This document shows positions 1 through 8,821 of a stretch of DNA of 64,000 bases, in pieces. How positions within the stretch are numbered: the first letter of the stretch is position 1; every line of letters starts with the position of its first letter. The stretch spans positions 132,402 through 196,401 of the forward strand of contig NZ_BNAO01000004.1 in assembly GCF_014653435.1 (NCBI RefSeq). The letters are read 5' to 3'. This DNA is from Alishewanella longhuensis (GTDB taxonomy: Bacteria > Pseudomonadota > Gammaproteobacteria > Enterobacterales > Alteromonadaceae). Both the position numbers and the translations under genes were made by a program. Under the pieces are notes generated by a model. The model worked only from the letters and a program-made list of their open reading frames with translations, searched no databases and was not told the DNA's origin.

Positions 1-333
1 AATATGGCAAAAGCTAAAGGTGCAATAGAGCGCAAAGATTTTGCTGTGAAAGGTCAACTGGTAGGAAAAGCAATTACTATCATTAGTTCTTTACAATCTT
101 GTCTTGATATGGAAAATGGTGGTGAAATTTCCGGTAACCTTTTTGATTTATATGATTTTATGCTTAATCACCTTACCATCGCTAGTAGAGATCTAGATAT
201 TAGTAAAATTGATGATGTAATATCTTTGCTTGCCACTATTAAAAGTGCTTGGGATAGCATACCAGTATCTGATCGTGAAGCAGGTTTTATGATGCAATCT
301 AATCTTGAACAACGGATGGTGGTTGGGGCGTGA
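1..333 (+). CDS. fliS: FliS flagellin export chaperone, 5'-truncated by window edge
   Basis: FliS is the cytoplasmic chaperone that binds the C-terminus of flagellin before type III export. The visible 110 codons match the middle and end of the family: the AKGAIERKDF segment, the GGEIS..LFDLYDFM helix and the DVISLLATIKSAWD helix. FliS proteins are usually about 125-135 residues. The reading frame is open to base 1 and the ATG at 4 falls inside a conserved helix, so the true start lies upstream of the window. The stop overlaps the GTG start of the next gene, which implies translational coupling. Identity is fairly secure from the helices and the fliT/maf neighbours. Confidence 0.85.
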   Translation, partial: NMAKAKGAIERKDFAVKGQLVGKAITIISSLQSCLDMENGGEISGNLFDLYDFMLNHLTIASRDLDISKIDDVISLLATIKSAWDSIPVSDREAGFMMQSNLEQRMVVGA

Positions 334-647
334 GTATCACCGCTTGTAAAGCAGATATTGTTGCTTTAATGGGGCAGGCGGAAATCTTAGTCAAGACTGA
401 TGATTTTGAACCTGCCGCGTTAAGTGAACTTTTTTTTCAGTTGGCACCATTATTAGATCGTATCGTAAAACTTGCCAATGAACATTCTGAGTTAGTTGAC
501 TTTATTCAAGAACAATTAATAATAATGAATAAAATCGAAACACAAGTATCTGAAAACAAGTTAAAAACGGCCAAGTCTCTTGCTGAGCTCAAGTCTTACC
601 AAAATGCTACGAAAAATTACAATGATAATTTAAACTCAGGAGCTTAA
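330..647 (+). CDS. fliT: FliT-like flagellar chaperone
   Basis: A small 105-residue protein predicted to be almost wholly helical, with a GTG start overlapping the fliS stop by four bases (GTGA). FliT proteins are short helical chaperones for the filament cap FliD and usually follow fliS. Sequence similarity in this family is weak, so the call rests on size, helical pattern (for example ELFFQLAPLLDRIVKLANEHSELVDF split over two helices) and position. It ends one base before the maf start, and GGAG lies just before that ATG. It could be an unrelated small flagellar protein of the same slot. Confidence 0.55.
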   Translation: MSITACKADIVALMGQAEILVKTDDFEPAALSELFFQLAPLLDRIVKLANEHSELVDFIQEQLIIMNKIETQVSENKLKTAKSLAELKSYQNATKNYNDNLNSGA

Positions 648-3440
648 ATGTTCAATCTTCTGATTGACTACGTCTGTGATGATCATGAAAAACAGGCAGC
701 CTTAGATGAAAAATGGCAAAATAAATTAGACCTAACACTTAAAGCTAACATCTCTTTCTTCAAGCAACAATATCCAACAATTTTTGACCTCTGTTCGCAA
801 GCCTCCCATGAAGAGTTTAAAGTGTTCTGTACCAAAGATAATTACTTAAATATCTATAATACAAACACTAATAAAGTTTTATATATAAGCGAACCGTTAG
901 TAGAAGCAACAGCGGAGGTTGCATCCTTTCTCACTGATGCACCTTTTTTTGAATTGGTAGACAAACAGCAACGCGGCGATTTACGTGTGGGAAAGCTCGA
1001 GGAAGATCCAGTAATATTTCTTTTTGGCATTGGCTCTGCAGATCATCTTTTAGCGTTAATTAACCGCTGTAATGTGAAAGTCTTAGTTATATACGAACCC
1101 GTTATTGAGTTTTTTAAATGTTCGCTAAGTTTATTTGACTGGGAGTCTTTTTTTTCTCTAGCGACAAAAAAGGGCACTTTGGTATCACTGCAGGTAGGTA
1201 ACTCTGGCGCCAACATAACCACTGAGTTAACAGAATTAGTTTCGGCATTTCCCGAGACAGAGAAAGTTTATATCTATCGTCATTTAACCCATCCTGTAAC
1301 GGATGAAGTCATTAATTTCTTACATGCCAATTCTGGCTGCAGAGAAATTTTACTTCAAAGTAAACCACAGTTTTTAGGTTACCACAGCGATGAGCTTTAT
1401 GTCATGGAACGTGCTAAAGGCGTGCTGGGAAATAAGAAATATAAATATGTAACTAGCAACCAACTAAAAACTAATAATTTACTGGCATTTGAAAAATTTT
1501 ACCCGAGCATATATAAAAATTTAGTGGGTTACAACCCGAAATCGTGGCATGTTGTTGAAGATGGGCAACACTTAAATATATTTTGCCAGAAAAGAAACGT
1601 ACTGCTTTATCAGGATCCATATGAAAACTCAGAAACCATTAAAAACAGGTTTCTAAAGTATCCGCTTAGAAATGATATTATATTAAACCAAGGAAGTATT
1701 TCAAAATTTAGAGACTACACCCACTTTAAAGCAGTAATTAAGCTTCAACCTTATTTTAAAAGCTTCAATGATTCGCCTTTGTCAGAAAAGGACAAACTGG
1801 GTAATCTAGTTTTTGTTGGACTTTGCAGCGGTGTTCATTTAGAAGTAATCAATAAATTTTTTAATGTGGAAAATATCTTTATATTTGAAAGTAACTTGGA
1901 TTTTTTCTACGCTAGTTTTTATTTTATTGATTGGTCAGAGATATTCGAGTCTGCTGAGGTATTAAATAAAAAAATCTACCTTAATGTAGGGGGCTCAGGT
2001 TTTGAATATTTTGATGATATAATGAACCAGTACTACATAAATGGCGAACATACGCTATCAGAAACGTACTTTATTCCTACCTTACATACTCCAAGTGCGA
2101 CAGAGGCATTTAGAAAACTTTCTGATAATATGAAAGTCATCACTGCGATGGGAGAAAATTTTGATCATGTTCGGTATGGTCTCTCTCATACACTTAATAG
2201 CATTGCCAAAAACCATGGATTTCTGAAGAAAAGCAGGCACTCTGAGCAGATTAAAGCTATACAAAATACGCCGGTTTTTATTGTAGGTAGTGGCCCAAGT
2301 CTTGATAGTTCATATGAATATATTAAACTGCATCGTGACCATGTGATTTTAATCAGTTGCGGAACAGCCTTAAAATCGTTATACAAGTTAGGTATAACAC
2401 CTGATATACATGCGGAAATAGAACAAAATAGAGCTACGTATTGCTGGATTAACCAAGTAAACGACCCTGAATGGTTAAAATCAATCTCATTATTATCTGT
2501 GAACGGTATACACCCTGAAACGGCAGACCTTTTTAAAAACGTTTTGTTAGCATTCAAATATGGTGAGGCGTCTACAGCTTTTTTCGTTAACGAGTTGGTT
2601 AAATGCTCAATTGAACCGGCTTTGTTAAAGTACTCCTATCCAACAGTTTCGAATCTAGCCGTAGACTTTTGCGGTGAAATTGGGTTCAAAAATATTTATC
2701 TATTTGGTGTCGATCTTGGATATAAAGACATCAATAATCACCACTCCAAATATTCTGCATATTACAAAGATGATGGGCAAGGAATATTAAACGCAACTAA
2801 AAAATTTGATGGTAAAATTATTGCTAAAGCAAACTTTGACGGATTTGTTTACACAAAACATGAGTTTAGCTTTTCTAAAGATGTATTAGAGCTCAGATTT
2901 TCTAAGTTACCAAAGGTAGTTAGTGTATACAACTGTAGTGACGGTGTATATCTGAATGGCTCTATACCTTTGCGTCCTGAAAACATCATAATTGAAGCTG
3001 TCGACTTGAGGGTAAATGAGGTTTTATCTGAGATTTTTGAAAAGTTTTTTTATCGAGATGAAGTTTCAAAATATACAGAGTTTTTAAGAGAGAAAATAGT
3101 TAAAACGAATGTTATACCTTTAACTAGTGCTCTATTAGGTAAATTAAATTATGTTTCTTCAGTAGAGGACGCTAGAAAATTAATTGACGAGCAATGGAAA
3201 ACGTTACTTGATTCACACAACCCAACAGAAACGCTTTCTTTTTATCTATTTTGCAATAGCGTTACCTATATGTTGTCTGTCTTCACAAGAGTTTTAGCTG
3301 ATGCTGAAAATGAGAAGAATTTTTTGGACACATTTAATAAAATTATCGACATATGGCGATGTTACTTGCAAGAGGCGCAGGAGAGTTATTCTCTTGAACC
3401 CTTAGCTTTTTGCGCTGTTAATGTAAATAGAATGTTTTGA
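648..3440 (+). CDS. maf: Maf-type motility-associated glycosyltransferase (MptE-like domain)
   Basis: A 930-residue protein of the motility-associated factor family, which in Campylobacter, Aeromonas and relatives transfers pseudaminic or legionaminic acid to Ser/Thr of flagellin before export. The MptE-like (former DUF115) Rossmann core carries the signature VGSGPSL at residues 546-552, followed by ISCGTALKSLYKLGITPD and a downstream LFGVDLGY motif. Long N-terminal and C-terminal regions flank it, as in other large Maf proteins. The start is supported by GGAG immediately upstream and by coupling to the FliT-like gene. Base composition is clearly richer in A+T than the flagellar genes at 37-64 kb, suggesting separate ancestry. 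The complete pse set at 30450-35977 would supply its CMP-sugar donor; the specific donor is inferred. Confidence 0.88.
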   Translation: MFNLLIDYVCDDHEKQAALDEKWQNKLDLTLKANISFFKQQYPTIFDLCSQASHEEFKVFCTKDNYLNIYNTNTNKVLYISEPLVEATAEVASFLTDAPFFELVDKQQRGDLRVGKLEEDPVIFLFGIGSADHLLALINRCNVKVLVIYEPVIEFFKCSLSLFDWESFFSLATKKGTLVSLQVGNSGANITTELTELVSAFPETEKVYIYRHLTHPVTDEVINFLHANSGCREILLQSKPQFLGYHSDELYVMERAKGVLGNKKYKYVTSNQLKTNNLLAFEKFYPSIYKNLVGYNPKSWHVVEDGQHLNIFCQKRNVLLYQDPYENSETIKNRFLKYPLRNDIILNQGSISKFRDYTHFKAVIKLQPYFKSFNDSPLSEKDKLGNLVFVGLCSGVHLEVINKFFNVENIFIFESNLDFFYASFYFIDWSEIFESAEVLNKKIYLNVGGSGFEYFDDIMNQYYINGEHTLSETYFIPTLHTPSATEAFRKLSDNMKVITAMGENFDHVRYGLSHTLNSIAKNHGFLKKSRHSEQIKAIQNTPVFIVGSGPSLDSSYEYIKLHRDHVILISCGTALKSLYKLGITPDIHAEIEQNRATYCWINQVNDPEWLKSISLLSVNGIHPETADLFKNVLLAFKYGEASTAFFVNELVKCSIEPALLKYSYPTVSNLAVDFCGEIGFKNIYLFGVDLGYKDINNHHSKYSAYYKDDGQGILNATKKFDGKIIAKANFDGFVYTKHEFSFSKDVLELRFSKLPKVVSVYNCSDGVYLNGSIPLRPENIIIEAVDLRVNEVLSEIFEKFFYRDEVSKYTEFLREKIVKTNVIPLTSALLGKLNYVSSVEDARKLIDEQWKTLLDSHNPTETLSFYLFCNSVTYMLSVFTRVLADAENEKNFLDTFNKIIDIWRCYLQEAQESYSLEPLAFCAVNVNRMF

Positions 3441-3499
3441 TGTGCGTAAGTTTTGCGAGGCGCCATGGACAACTTTTAGGCTTACGCCCTAGGTAATTT

Positions 3500-4951
3500 A
3501 TGCTTATTAAAGAACTCAATAAAATTTGTTATGTCGCACCTGCAAATCCAGCAGGGCGACAGTTGCTAGCACAATTAAATATTGAAGGCATAATGACACG
3601 TGGAATAGTGGACAATCTTAAATCTGATCCGGGTATAGCTTGTTTAGATATCCCATTAAAGGACGATTGTATTATCATTGTTGCCAGTGGCGTCGCTCAG
3701 TTTAATATTGCTATGGGGTTGATGAACCGAGGCGTTAAGTCAAAGCAAATTTTTTTACAAATAGAAAAAACCTTGCAGGTTAAACCTTACCGACCACTTA
3801 GTATTTATTTTAAGAACTGCTATTTTAAATTTAAGTGCTTACTCGTAAATTGTGGTATGAAATTTTTTACTACAAAATATGTAGTTTATTACGCCGAAAA
3901 TTTTATTGATACCAATTTATTACTGCAGTTTCTGGCACATCAACGTGAAAAAGACGATGAGGCTATTTTAATATGCAGGAAGATGACTCGACAGCCTGCG
4001 CTGGAAAAGAAATTAGGTTATATGATTGAAAAGCATACCATTTTAGCTTTTTATTACCTTTGTAGAGCCCGAGTTATCGTTATTGATCACGAGTATACTT
4101 CAGACTTATTCAGGTTAATCCGGACTAGCAGAGCCGTAGTACAGCTTTGGCACGGCTTGCCTTATAAATTAATTTCTGGAAACAAGCACTACATCAGTAA
4201 GCCCGATGAGGTTTTTATATCGAGCTCTGCTTGGTACAACGATAATATTTTTAATCGTTTGTTTTTGGCCGAAAATTTTAGAGATTTCGGTTATGCAAGG
4301 AATGATATTTTTCTACAGTCAGCAGATAAGGATGAATTGATTAATGCGGTATCACTTAAAAAGTTAAAAGACACCATAGATAGCACAGGGCAACTATGGG
4401 TGTATATGCCAACATATCGTGATAATGAAAGCAGTATTAATTTAGATCTATCCCGCCTGAATGTATTGTGTGATAAATACAACAGAAGTTTGATTTTGAA
4501 GTTACATCCTTTTGTATTGCGGGTTTTAGCTTCACAATTTGATTTCACAGAGGACGATGAAGAACTGGTAATATTTAACCCGTTTTCTAATATCTATCTT
4601 TATCCAAGCGGCATGAATATTTATCCTTGGTTGGCTCAGAGCGAAGTTTTGATCACCGATTTTTCTTCTGTGGCGACAGACTATTTATTACATGATCGTC
4701 CAATATTTTACTATCAGTATGACAAAGATGAGTACTTCGATGTCCGTGGCAGCTTCTTAGTTAATGACGACTATTATTATGCGGGGCCTGTTGCGACAGA
4801 TTTTGAGATGCTATTGCAGCTGCTTGAGGATTATGCGAAGAACGGTGATCACTGGCAAGCAGCCCGTAGCATGTTGAAACAGCGTTTAGGGCTGACCGAA
4901 CAGCTAGCAACGCCAGCTATCTATCAACAGATCAAATCATTAGCAGAATAA
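3500..4951 (+). CDS. CDP-glycerol glycerophosphotransferase-like (TagF/TagB-type) transferase
   Basis: A 483-residue protein whose C-terminal two thirds match the CDP-glycerol glycerophosphotransferase family (GT-B-like fold). The donor-site motifs are visible: QLWHGLPYK starting at residue 215, LHPF, and TDFSSVATDY starting at residue 386 followed by RPIFYYQYD. The N-terminal about 120 residues look like an extra nucleotide-sugar-like or linker domain. AGGT precedes the ATG. Members transfer glycerol phosphate or other CDP-polyol phosphates in teichoic-acid-like and capsule polymers. A TagD-like cytidylyltransferase at 8244-8666 could supply CDP-glycerol, which fits. The gene is A+T-rich like maf and is convergent, with only a two-base gap, to the minus-strand GT2 gene. 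The exact acceptor is unknown. Confidence 0.7.
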   Translation: MLIKELNKICYVAPANPAGRQLLAQLNIEGIMTRGIVDNLKSDPGIACLDIPLKDDCIIIVASGVAQFNIAMGLMNRGVKSKQIFLQIEKTLQVKPYRPLSIYFKNCYFKFKCLLVNCGMKFFTTKYVVYYAENFIDTNLLLQFLAHQREKDDEAILICRKMTRQPALEKKLGYMIEKHTILAFYYLCRARVIVIDHEYTSDLFRLIRTSRAVVQLWHGLPYKLISGNKHYISKPDEVFISSSAWYNDNIFNRLFLAENFRDFGYARNDIFLQSADKDELINAVSLKKLKDTIDSTGQLWVYMPTYRDNESSINLDLSRLNVLCDKYNRSLILKLHPFVLRVLASQFDFTEDDEELVIFNPFSNIYLYPSGMNIYPWLAQSEVLITDFSSVATDYLLHDRPIFYYQYDKDEYFDVRGSFLVNDDYYYAGPVATDFEMLLQLLEDYAKNGDHWQAARSMLKQRLGLTEQLATPAIYQQIKSLAE

Positions 4952-4953
4952 CT

Positions 4954-6300
4954 CTACTGCCCGGCTAGGTAGTCAATAAGATGCTGTTGCCAGCCGTGTC
5001 GTTGGCATTCTTGTCGCAGCATAAGGTAACTATCTCGTGAGCAAATAATGATCCCTTGGTTTTCTTTTACGTCAACATTGTTAGGTTGCAAGCAAGTATA
5101 TTCTAGATAACGCTCGTTCAGACTCGCGTTAGAATCAATGATGCCTGCAATTTCCACTCTCAGGCTTCGCAACATATGTAACCAGTAGCGACACCAGATC
5201 CCCTTTCCCCATAACCATATTGCAGATTTATCGTCAGCCATTTTTAAGGCGTGCGCTAGAACAGGACCATCAAATTGTTGTACTGCAAAGGCGGTACTGT
5301 CAGTGCGCAGCCCATAAGCGGGGGCGCAAAGTTCACTGCTAGCAGTAAAGTTTGGACATAAGTCTTTTAATAATGCCCACCAAGCTCGTTCGGTAACACA
5401 ACAAGCGGTGTCCAGGCGTTGAGCAATAGCGTAACCAAGTTTTTGTGCCCGAGCAGATGAGGCAGGTAAACAAAATTGCGGTGCAAAGGGCGTAAAAAGC
5501 TTTAAGCATTGAGCATAATTATCAGATTGCATCGCTAACTCAGCCAGGCTATGTAAAGCTGTTATTTTTAACTGATCATTGAGTTTGTGTTGCAAAATGA
5601 GCTGTTGTAGATAGTGCACTAAGATACCGATATAAGCGTTAAAATGGTTTGCCATATCGGTTGAACGGCTCTTTGGCAGTTTGTAGTAGATCACACCGAT
5701 TTGATGCCAAGTTATTACCTCTATACCTTTTAACGCCAGTTTCCAATGAAAGTCATAATCCTCTAATGCGAGCACGGTATTCGAACTGCAGTCAAAGCCA
5801 CCAATATCTCTCACGGTGTCCGTTGGGTATAAACCTGCATGAAGAGGCGCCACGTTCCCCATAATAATGCCTTGTAGAAATTGGTCAAATTTCGGTACTC
5901 CCTCGATAGACTGTGTCCCTTTTACCAGGCGGTAGCCACTAAAGCATATATGTCTGGGTAAATTGGCTAACAGCTGTACTTGATGGAGTATACAATGCGG
6001 TAAAAGCTCATCATCGGCATCTAAAAATTTGATAAAACTCCCTTTTGCATAACGCAACCCATGATTGCGTGCCTCAGCAACGCCAGTGTTATGCTGCTGA
6101 ATTACACGTACGCGATTATCGGGATTGCCCAATTCAGTTGGGTATTGTATAGCCGGGGTAGAGCCATCATCGACAACAATAATATCCAGATGAGAATAGC
6201 TTTGTTGTAGGCAACTTCGCAAAGCACGTGCAAGTAATGCCTGTTGATTAAAACAAGGTATAACGATGGTCACGATTATAGGGTTATGGCTTATTGTCAT
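4954..6300 (-). CDS. GT2 glycosyltransferase with C-terminal Rossmann-like domain
   Basis: A 448-residue family 2 glycosyltransferase. The N-terminal GT-A domain shows TIVIPCFNQQ, the nucleotide-binding IIVVDDGS, NTGVAEARNHG and the metal-binding FLDADDELLP, all within about the first 100 residues. A helical middle region follows. The last about 90 residues contain WLWGKGIWCRYW and VEIAGIIDSN, a Rossmann-type nucleotide-binding pattern that recurs in two other proteins of this window (10131-11924 and 21555-22544). The ATG overlaps the stop of the asnB-like gene by four bases, so the two are translationally coupled. Sugar specificity cannot be read from sequence. Confidence 0.8.
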   Translation of the reverse strand: MTISHNPIIVTIVIPCFNQQALLARALRSCLQQSYSHLDIIVVDDGSTPAIQYPTELGNPDNRVRVIQQHNTGVAEARNHGLRYAKGSFIKFLDADDELLPHCILHQVQLLANLPRHICFSGYRLVKGTQSIEGVPKFDQFLQGIIMGNVAPLHAGLYPTDTVRDIGGFDCSSNTVLALEDYDFHWKLALKGIEVITWHQIGVIYYKLPKSRSTDMANHFNAYIGILVHYLQQLILQHKLNDQLKITALHSLAELAMQSDNYAQCLKLFTPFAPQFCLPASSARAQKLGYAIAQRLDTACCVTERAWWALLKDLCPNFTASSELCAPAYGLRTDSTAFAVQQFDGPVLAHALKMADDKSAIWLWGKGIWCRYWLHMLRSLRVEIAGIIDSNASLNERYLEYTCLQPNNVDVKENQGIIICSRDSYLMLRQECQRHGWQQHLIDYLAGQ

Positions 6301-8231
6301 TTGTCACCCGCCTGCAGGGAAAAGTAATGCTGCAGAAATAATTCAAGATTGACTAGCATCCAAATTAACATTGGCTGTTGTGATATAGGTGCTGCTTTTT
6401 CTGACGCTAACAATTTTAATAGTGGGTCTCTGTGTATTAGACCTTTGTTAACCATTAAACCATCAGGAAGAATATCTGTAGCAAGTTTATGCAGTGGTTT
6501 GCGCAACTCCCCTGCTAAGGGGACCGGAAAACCCAATTTGCGTCGATAAAGGATTTTTGTGCTTAATTCATTGGCAAAAGCATGTTTTAAAACTGCTTTT
6601 GGAGTATCAAATTGTTCTGAGATAGCATCACCACAATAATCCCATGCCAGTTGCCGGCTTTGCATAGATTGCCAAGCTAACTTTACTGTGATGGGGAGCG
6701 AAAATGCCAGCTCAACCAAACGGTGGTCTACGAAAGGGACTCTTGCCTCAACACCTGTTGCCATAGTGGTCGCATCTACTCGCTGTAATAGCCCAGGAAG
6801 ATGCAGGTGCTCGAAACAATATAACATTTTACTGGCATAGTCAGCTTGAGGGCATTCATCAAAAACCTGTTGAAATTGTTGGGTCAGTTGGTTTTGAAAC
6901 GATTCTTCGGTTAGTGAACTAGTAAATAAGCCCGGCTGTTTTTGTAAATCTTGATAGCGATATAAATACAAAAAGTGCGCTAATTCAGAAGTGAACTCTT
7001 TGTTACCATAACGCTTAAATAGCTGTTGCCCTAATGCAGAATCTTTAGCGATTTTTCCTTGATGAAGTAAGTTTAGCTTGGCATAATCATCGGCGCTGCG
7101 GAATAAACGGCCATAGCCTGCAAAAATCTCATCAGCACCTTCGCCAGACAATACTACTGTAATGCTATTTTTCAATTGCTTTGACATCAGATACAGTGGA
7201 ACTTCATTAGGCACACCCAGTGGCGCATCCTTTATACTGATAAGGTGTTGCATATTGCTAAGGTAATCATTACTGCTCAGCAGGATCTGGGTGTGTTCTG
7301 TGTGATACCTTGCAGCAACTTCTGCAGCATATTCAAATTCATTAAAACCACTCTCACTAAAACCGACAGAAAACGTTTTGATTGCAGTTTTACTCGTGCT
7401 AGCCATCGCTGCGACTACAGCACTGGAATCAACTCCACCAGACAAATATGCACCGACTGGAACATCAGCAATCATGCGTAGGTCAATGGCTGACTGAAAC
7501 TGTGCGCGTACTTGTGTACTTGCTTGCCCTAAATCAATAGGGGCGGGCGCTGCGGGGATGTGAGCAGCCAAACAATAGTAACGCTGTAAATGACAGTCCC
7601 CATCTTTTGTTCGATGCAAGATGTGACCTGGCGGCAAGGGAGTTATTTCATTAAAAAAACTGTTTTTTGTTAAGGGGTAGCGAAAAGAAAAGTAAGCATT
7701 AACTGCAAGTAAATCAAGCGTGGCGGCTTCAGGCATTAGCGATAATAAGGATTTAGCTTCAGAGGCAAAACCAAAGTGATTATTTTTTTGATAAATAAAT
7801 AAGGGTTTAATCCCAAAACGATCACGGGCTAAAGTTAAACTGCCACTTCTGTGGCAATAAATGGCGAAGGCAAACATACCAATAAAATGTTGTAATGCCT
7901 CAGAGCCCCAGTAATCCCAAGCATTAATAAGTACCTCGGTATCGCTTTCAGTATGAAAACGGTAGCCAGCACCAGCTAATTGTAACTTTAATTCAAGGTA
8001 GTTATAAATCTCGCCGTTAAATACCACGGTATAGCGGCCTTCAGCAGCAGTCATAGGCTGTTTGGCATGAGGTTTTAAATCAATAATACTGAGCCGACGA
8101 TGACCCAATTGTAAGTTATGCTCCAGCTTTTGATAGCCCCAGTCATCTGGGCCTCGATGTTGCTGCATATGCAAGGCGGTAAGAAAGTCTTGTTGTGATG
8201 TCTCACCATACCAGCCAAGAATACCGCACAT
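6297..8231 (-). CDS. asnB: asparagine synthetase (glutamine-hydrolysing) family amidotransferase
   Basis: A 644-residue class II glutamine amidotransferase fused to an ATP-pyrophosphatase synthetase domain. The protein starts MCGILGWYGE, so Cys2 is the glutaminase nucleophile. QHRGPDDWG and FNGEIYNYLEL follow. The synthetase P-loop SGGVDSS and SGEGADEIFAGYG are present. Length agrees with AsnB homologues found in polysaccharide loci. In such loci these enzymes are thought to amidate carboxyl groups of sugars or their substituents rather than make asparagine for metabolism; that role is inference here. It lies between a TagD-like cytidylyltransferase (12 bases upstream) and a GT2 gene (four-base overlap). 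Confidence 0.85.
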   Translation of the reverse strand: MCGILGWYGETSQQDFLTALHMQQHRGPDDWGYQKLEHNLQLGHRRLSIIDLKPHAKQPMTAAEGRYTVVFNGEIYNYLELKLQLAGAGYRFHTESDTEVLINAWDYWGSEALQHFIGMFAFAIYCHRSGSLTLARDRFGIKPLFIYQKNNHFGFASEAKSLLSLMPEAATLDLLAVNAYFSFRYPLTKNSFFNEITPLPPGHILHRTKDGDCHLQRYYCLAAHIPAAPAPIDLGQASTQVRAQFQSAIDLRMIADVPVGAYLSGGVDSSAVVAAMASTSKTAIKTFSVGFSESGFNEFEYAAEVAARYHTEHTQILLSSNDYLSNMQHLISIKDAPLGVPNEVPLYLMSKQLKNSITVVLSGEGADEIFAGYGRLFRSADDYAKLNLLHQGKIAKDSALGQQLFKRYGNKEFTSELAHFLYLYRYQDLQKQPGLFTSSLTEESFQNQLTQQFQQVFDECPQADYASKMLYCFEHLHLPGLLQRVDATTMATGVEARVPFVDHRLVELAFSLPITVKLAWQSMQSRQLAWDYCGDAISEQFDTPKAVLKHAFANELSTKILYRRKLGFPVPLAGELRKPLHKLATDILPDGLMVNKGLIHRDPLLKLLASEKAAPISQQPMLIWMLVNLELFLQHYFSLQAGDK

Positions 8232-8243
8232 CAGTGTTTACCT

Positions 8244-8666
8244 CTAAAGCTCATCATTTCTTAATTTTACCAGCACGTCGTTGATTAAGGTTGACGAAGT
8301 TCCTTTGGTATAAGGGAAATAGACAATTCGAACACCGACACTAGTAAATTGATGTTCAATGTCTTGCCATTTTTCGCTTTGAAACCAATCATCGCCAACA
8401 AAGATCACATCAAACTTCAATTTTTCCCATGCTGCGAACTTATCCATACTCTCTTGTGGGACAACCGCATCAACATACTCGATGGCCCTTACAATCTCCA
8501 TGCGTTCTTCAAAATTAATAACGGCCTTTTTATTTTTGTAGGCGACTAAATCGTCAGTGGTAATGCCAACTATCAGCTTGTCACACATAGCCTTAGCGTT
8601 ACGCAGCAGGTTTAAATGGCCAATGTGAAATAAGTCGAAGACACCTGTGGTATAACCAATAATCAT
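8244..8666 (-). CDS. tagD: glycerol-3-phosphate cytidylyltransferase-like (TagD-type)
   Basis: A 140-residue nucleotidyltransferase of the HxGH superfamily. The sequence TTGVFDLFHIGHLNLL gives the HIGH motif at residues 14-17. The C-terminal KGTSSTLI corresponds to the RTEGISTT-type signature of this small family, and the length matches TagD. These enzymes make CDP-glycerol (or a related CDP-polyol) from CTP and glycerol-3-phosphate. The presence of TagF-like transferase candidates nearby supports CDP-glycerol use. It is the first gene of a minus-strand trio and is divergent from the GT2 gene at 8822 across a 155-base gap. Substrate could also be another polyol phosphate. Confidence 0.75.
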   Translation of the reverse strand: MIIGYTTGVFDLFHIGHLNLLRNAKAMCDKLIVGITTDDLVAYKNKKAVINFEERMEIVRAIEYVDAVVPQESMDKFAAWEKLKFDVIFVGDDWFQSEKWQDIEHQFTSVGVRIVYFPYTKGTSSTLINDVLVKLRNDEL

Positions 8667-8757
8667 TTTTCAACCCGAAATTGCTTTATTTAACATTATC
8701 TATAGCTTAGCTGTATTCTTGAGTCTACTCTATGAATAAGTTAACTTAATAAAAAAG

Positions 8758-8785
8758 TTGACGTTGACTTTTTACTATCGATAAC
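8758..8785 (+). promoter_or_regulatory. candidate sigma-70 promoter upstream of GT2 gene
   Basis: In the 155-base divergent gap, TTGACG at 8758-8763 and GATAAC at 8780-8785 are separated by 16 bases and read toward the gene at 8822. A second TTGACT directly follows the first, giving a short tandem repeat. The match is moderate and untested. Confidence 0.3.
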
Positions 8786-8821
8786 GATGGTGATGACCTA
8801 AATTTTAAGGTATGGCTAATT

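Noticed and set aside
2186-2557. Minus-strand 123-codon open frame opposite maf
   Set aside because: No domain, no ribosome site, lies fully inside a strongly conserved gene on the other strand.
3444-3487. GCGTAAG/CTTACGC inverted repeat between maf and the TagF-like gene
   Set aside because: Seven-base arms with a 30-base loop and no T-run; too weak to call a terminator.
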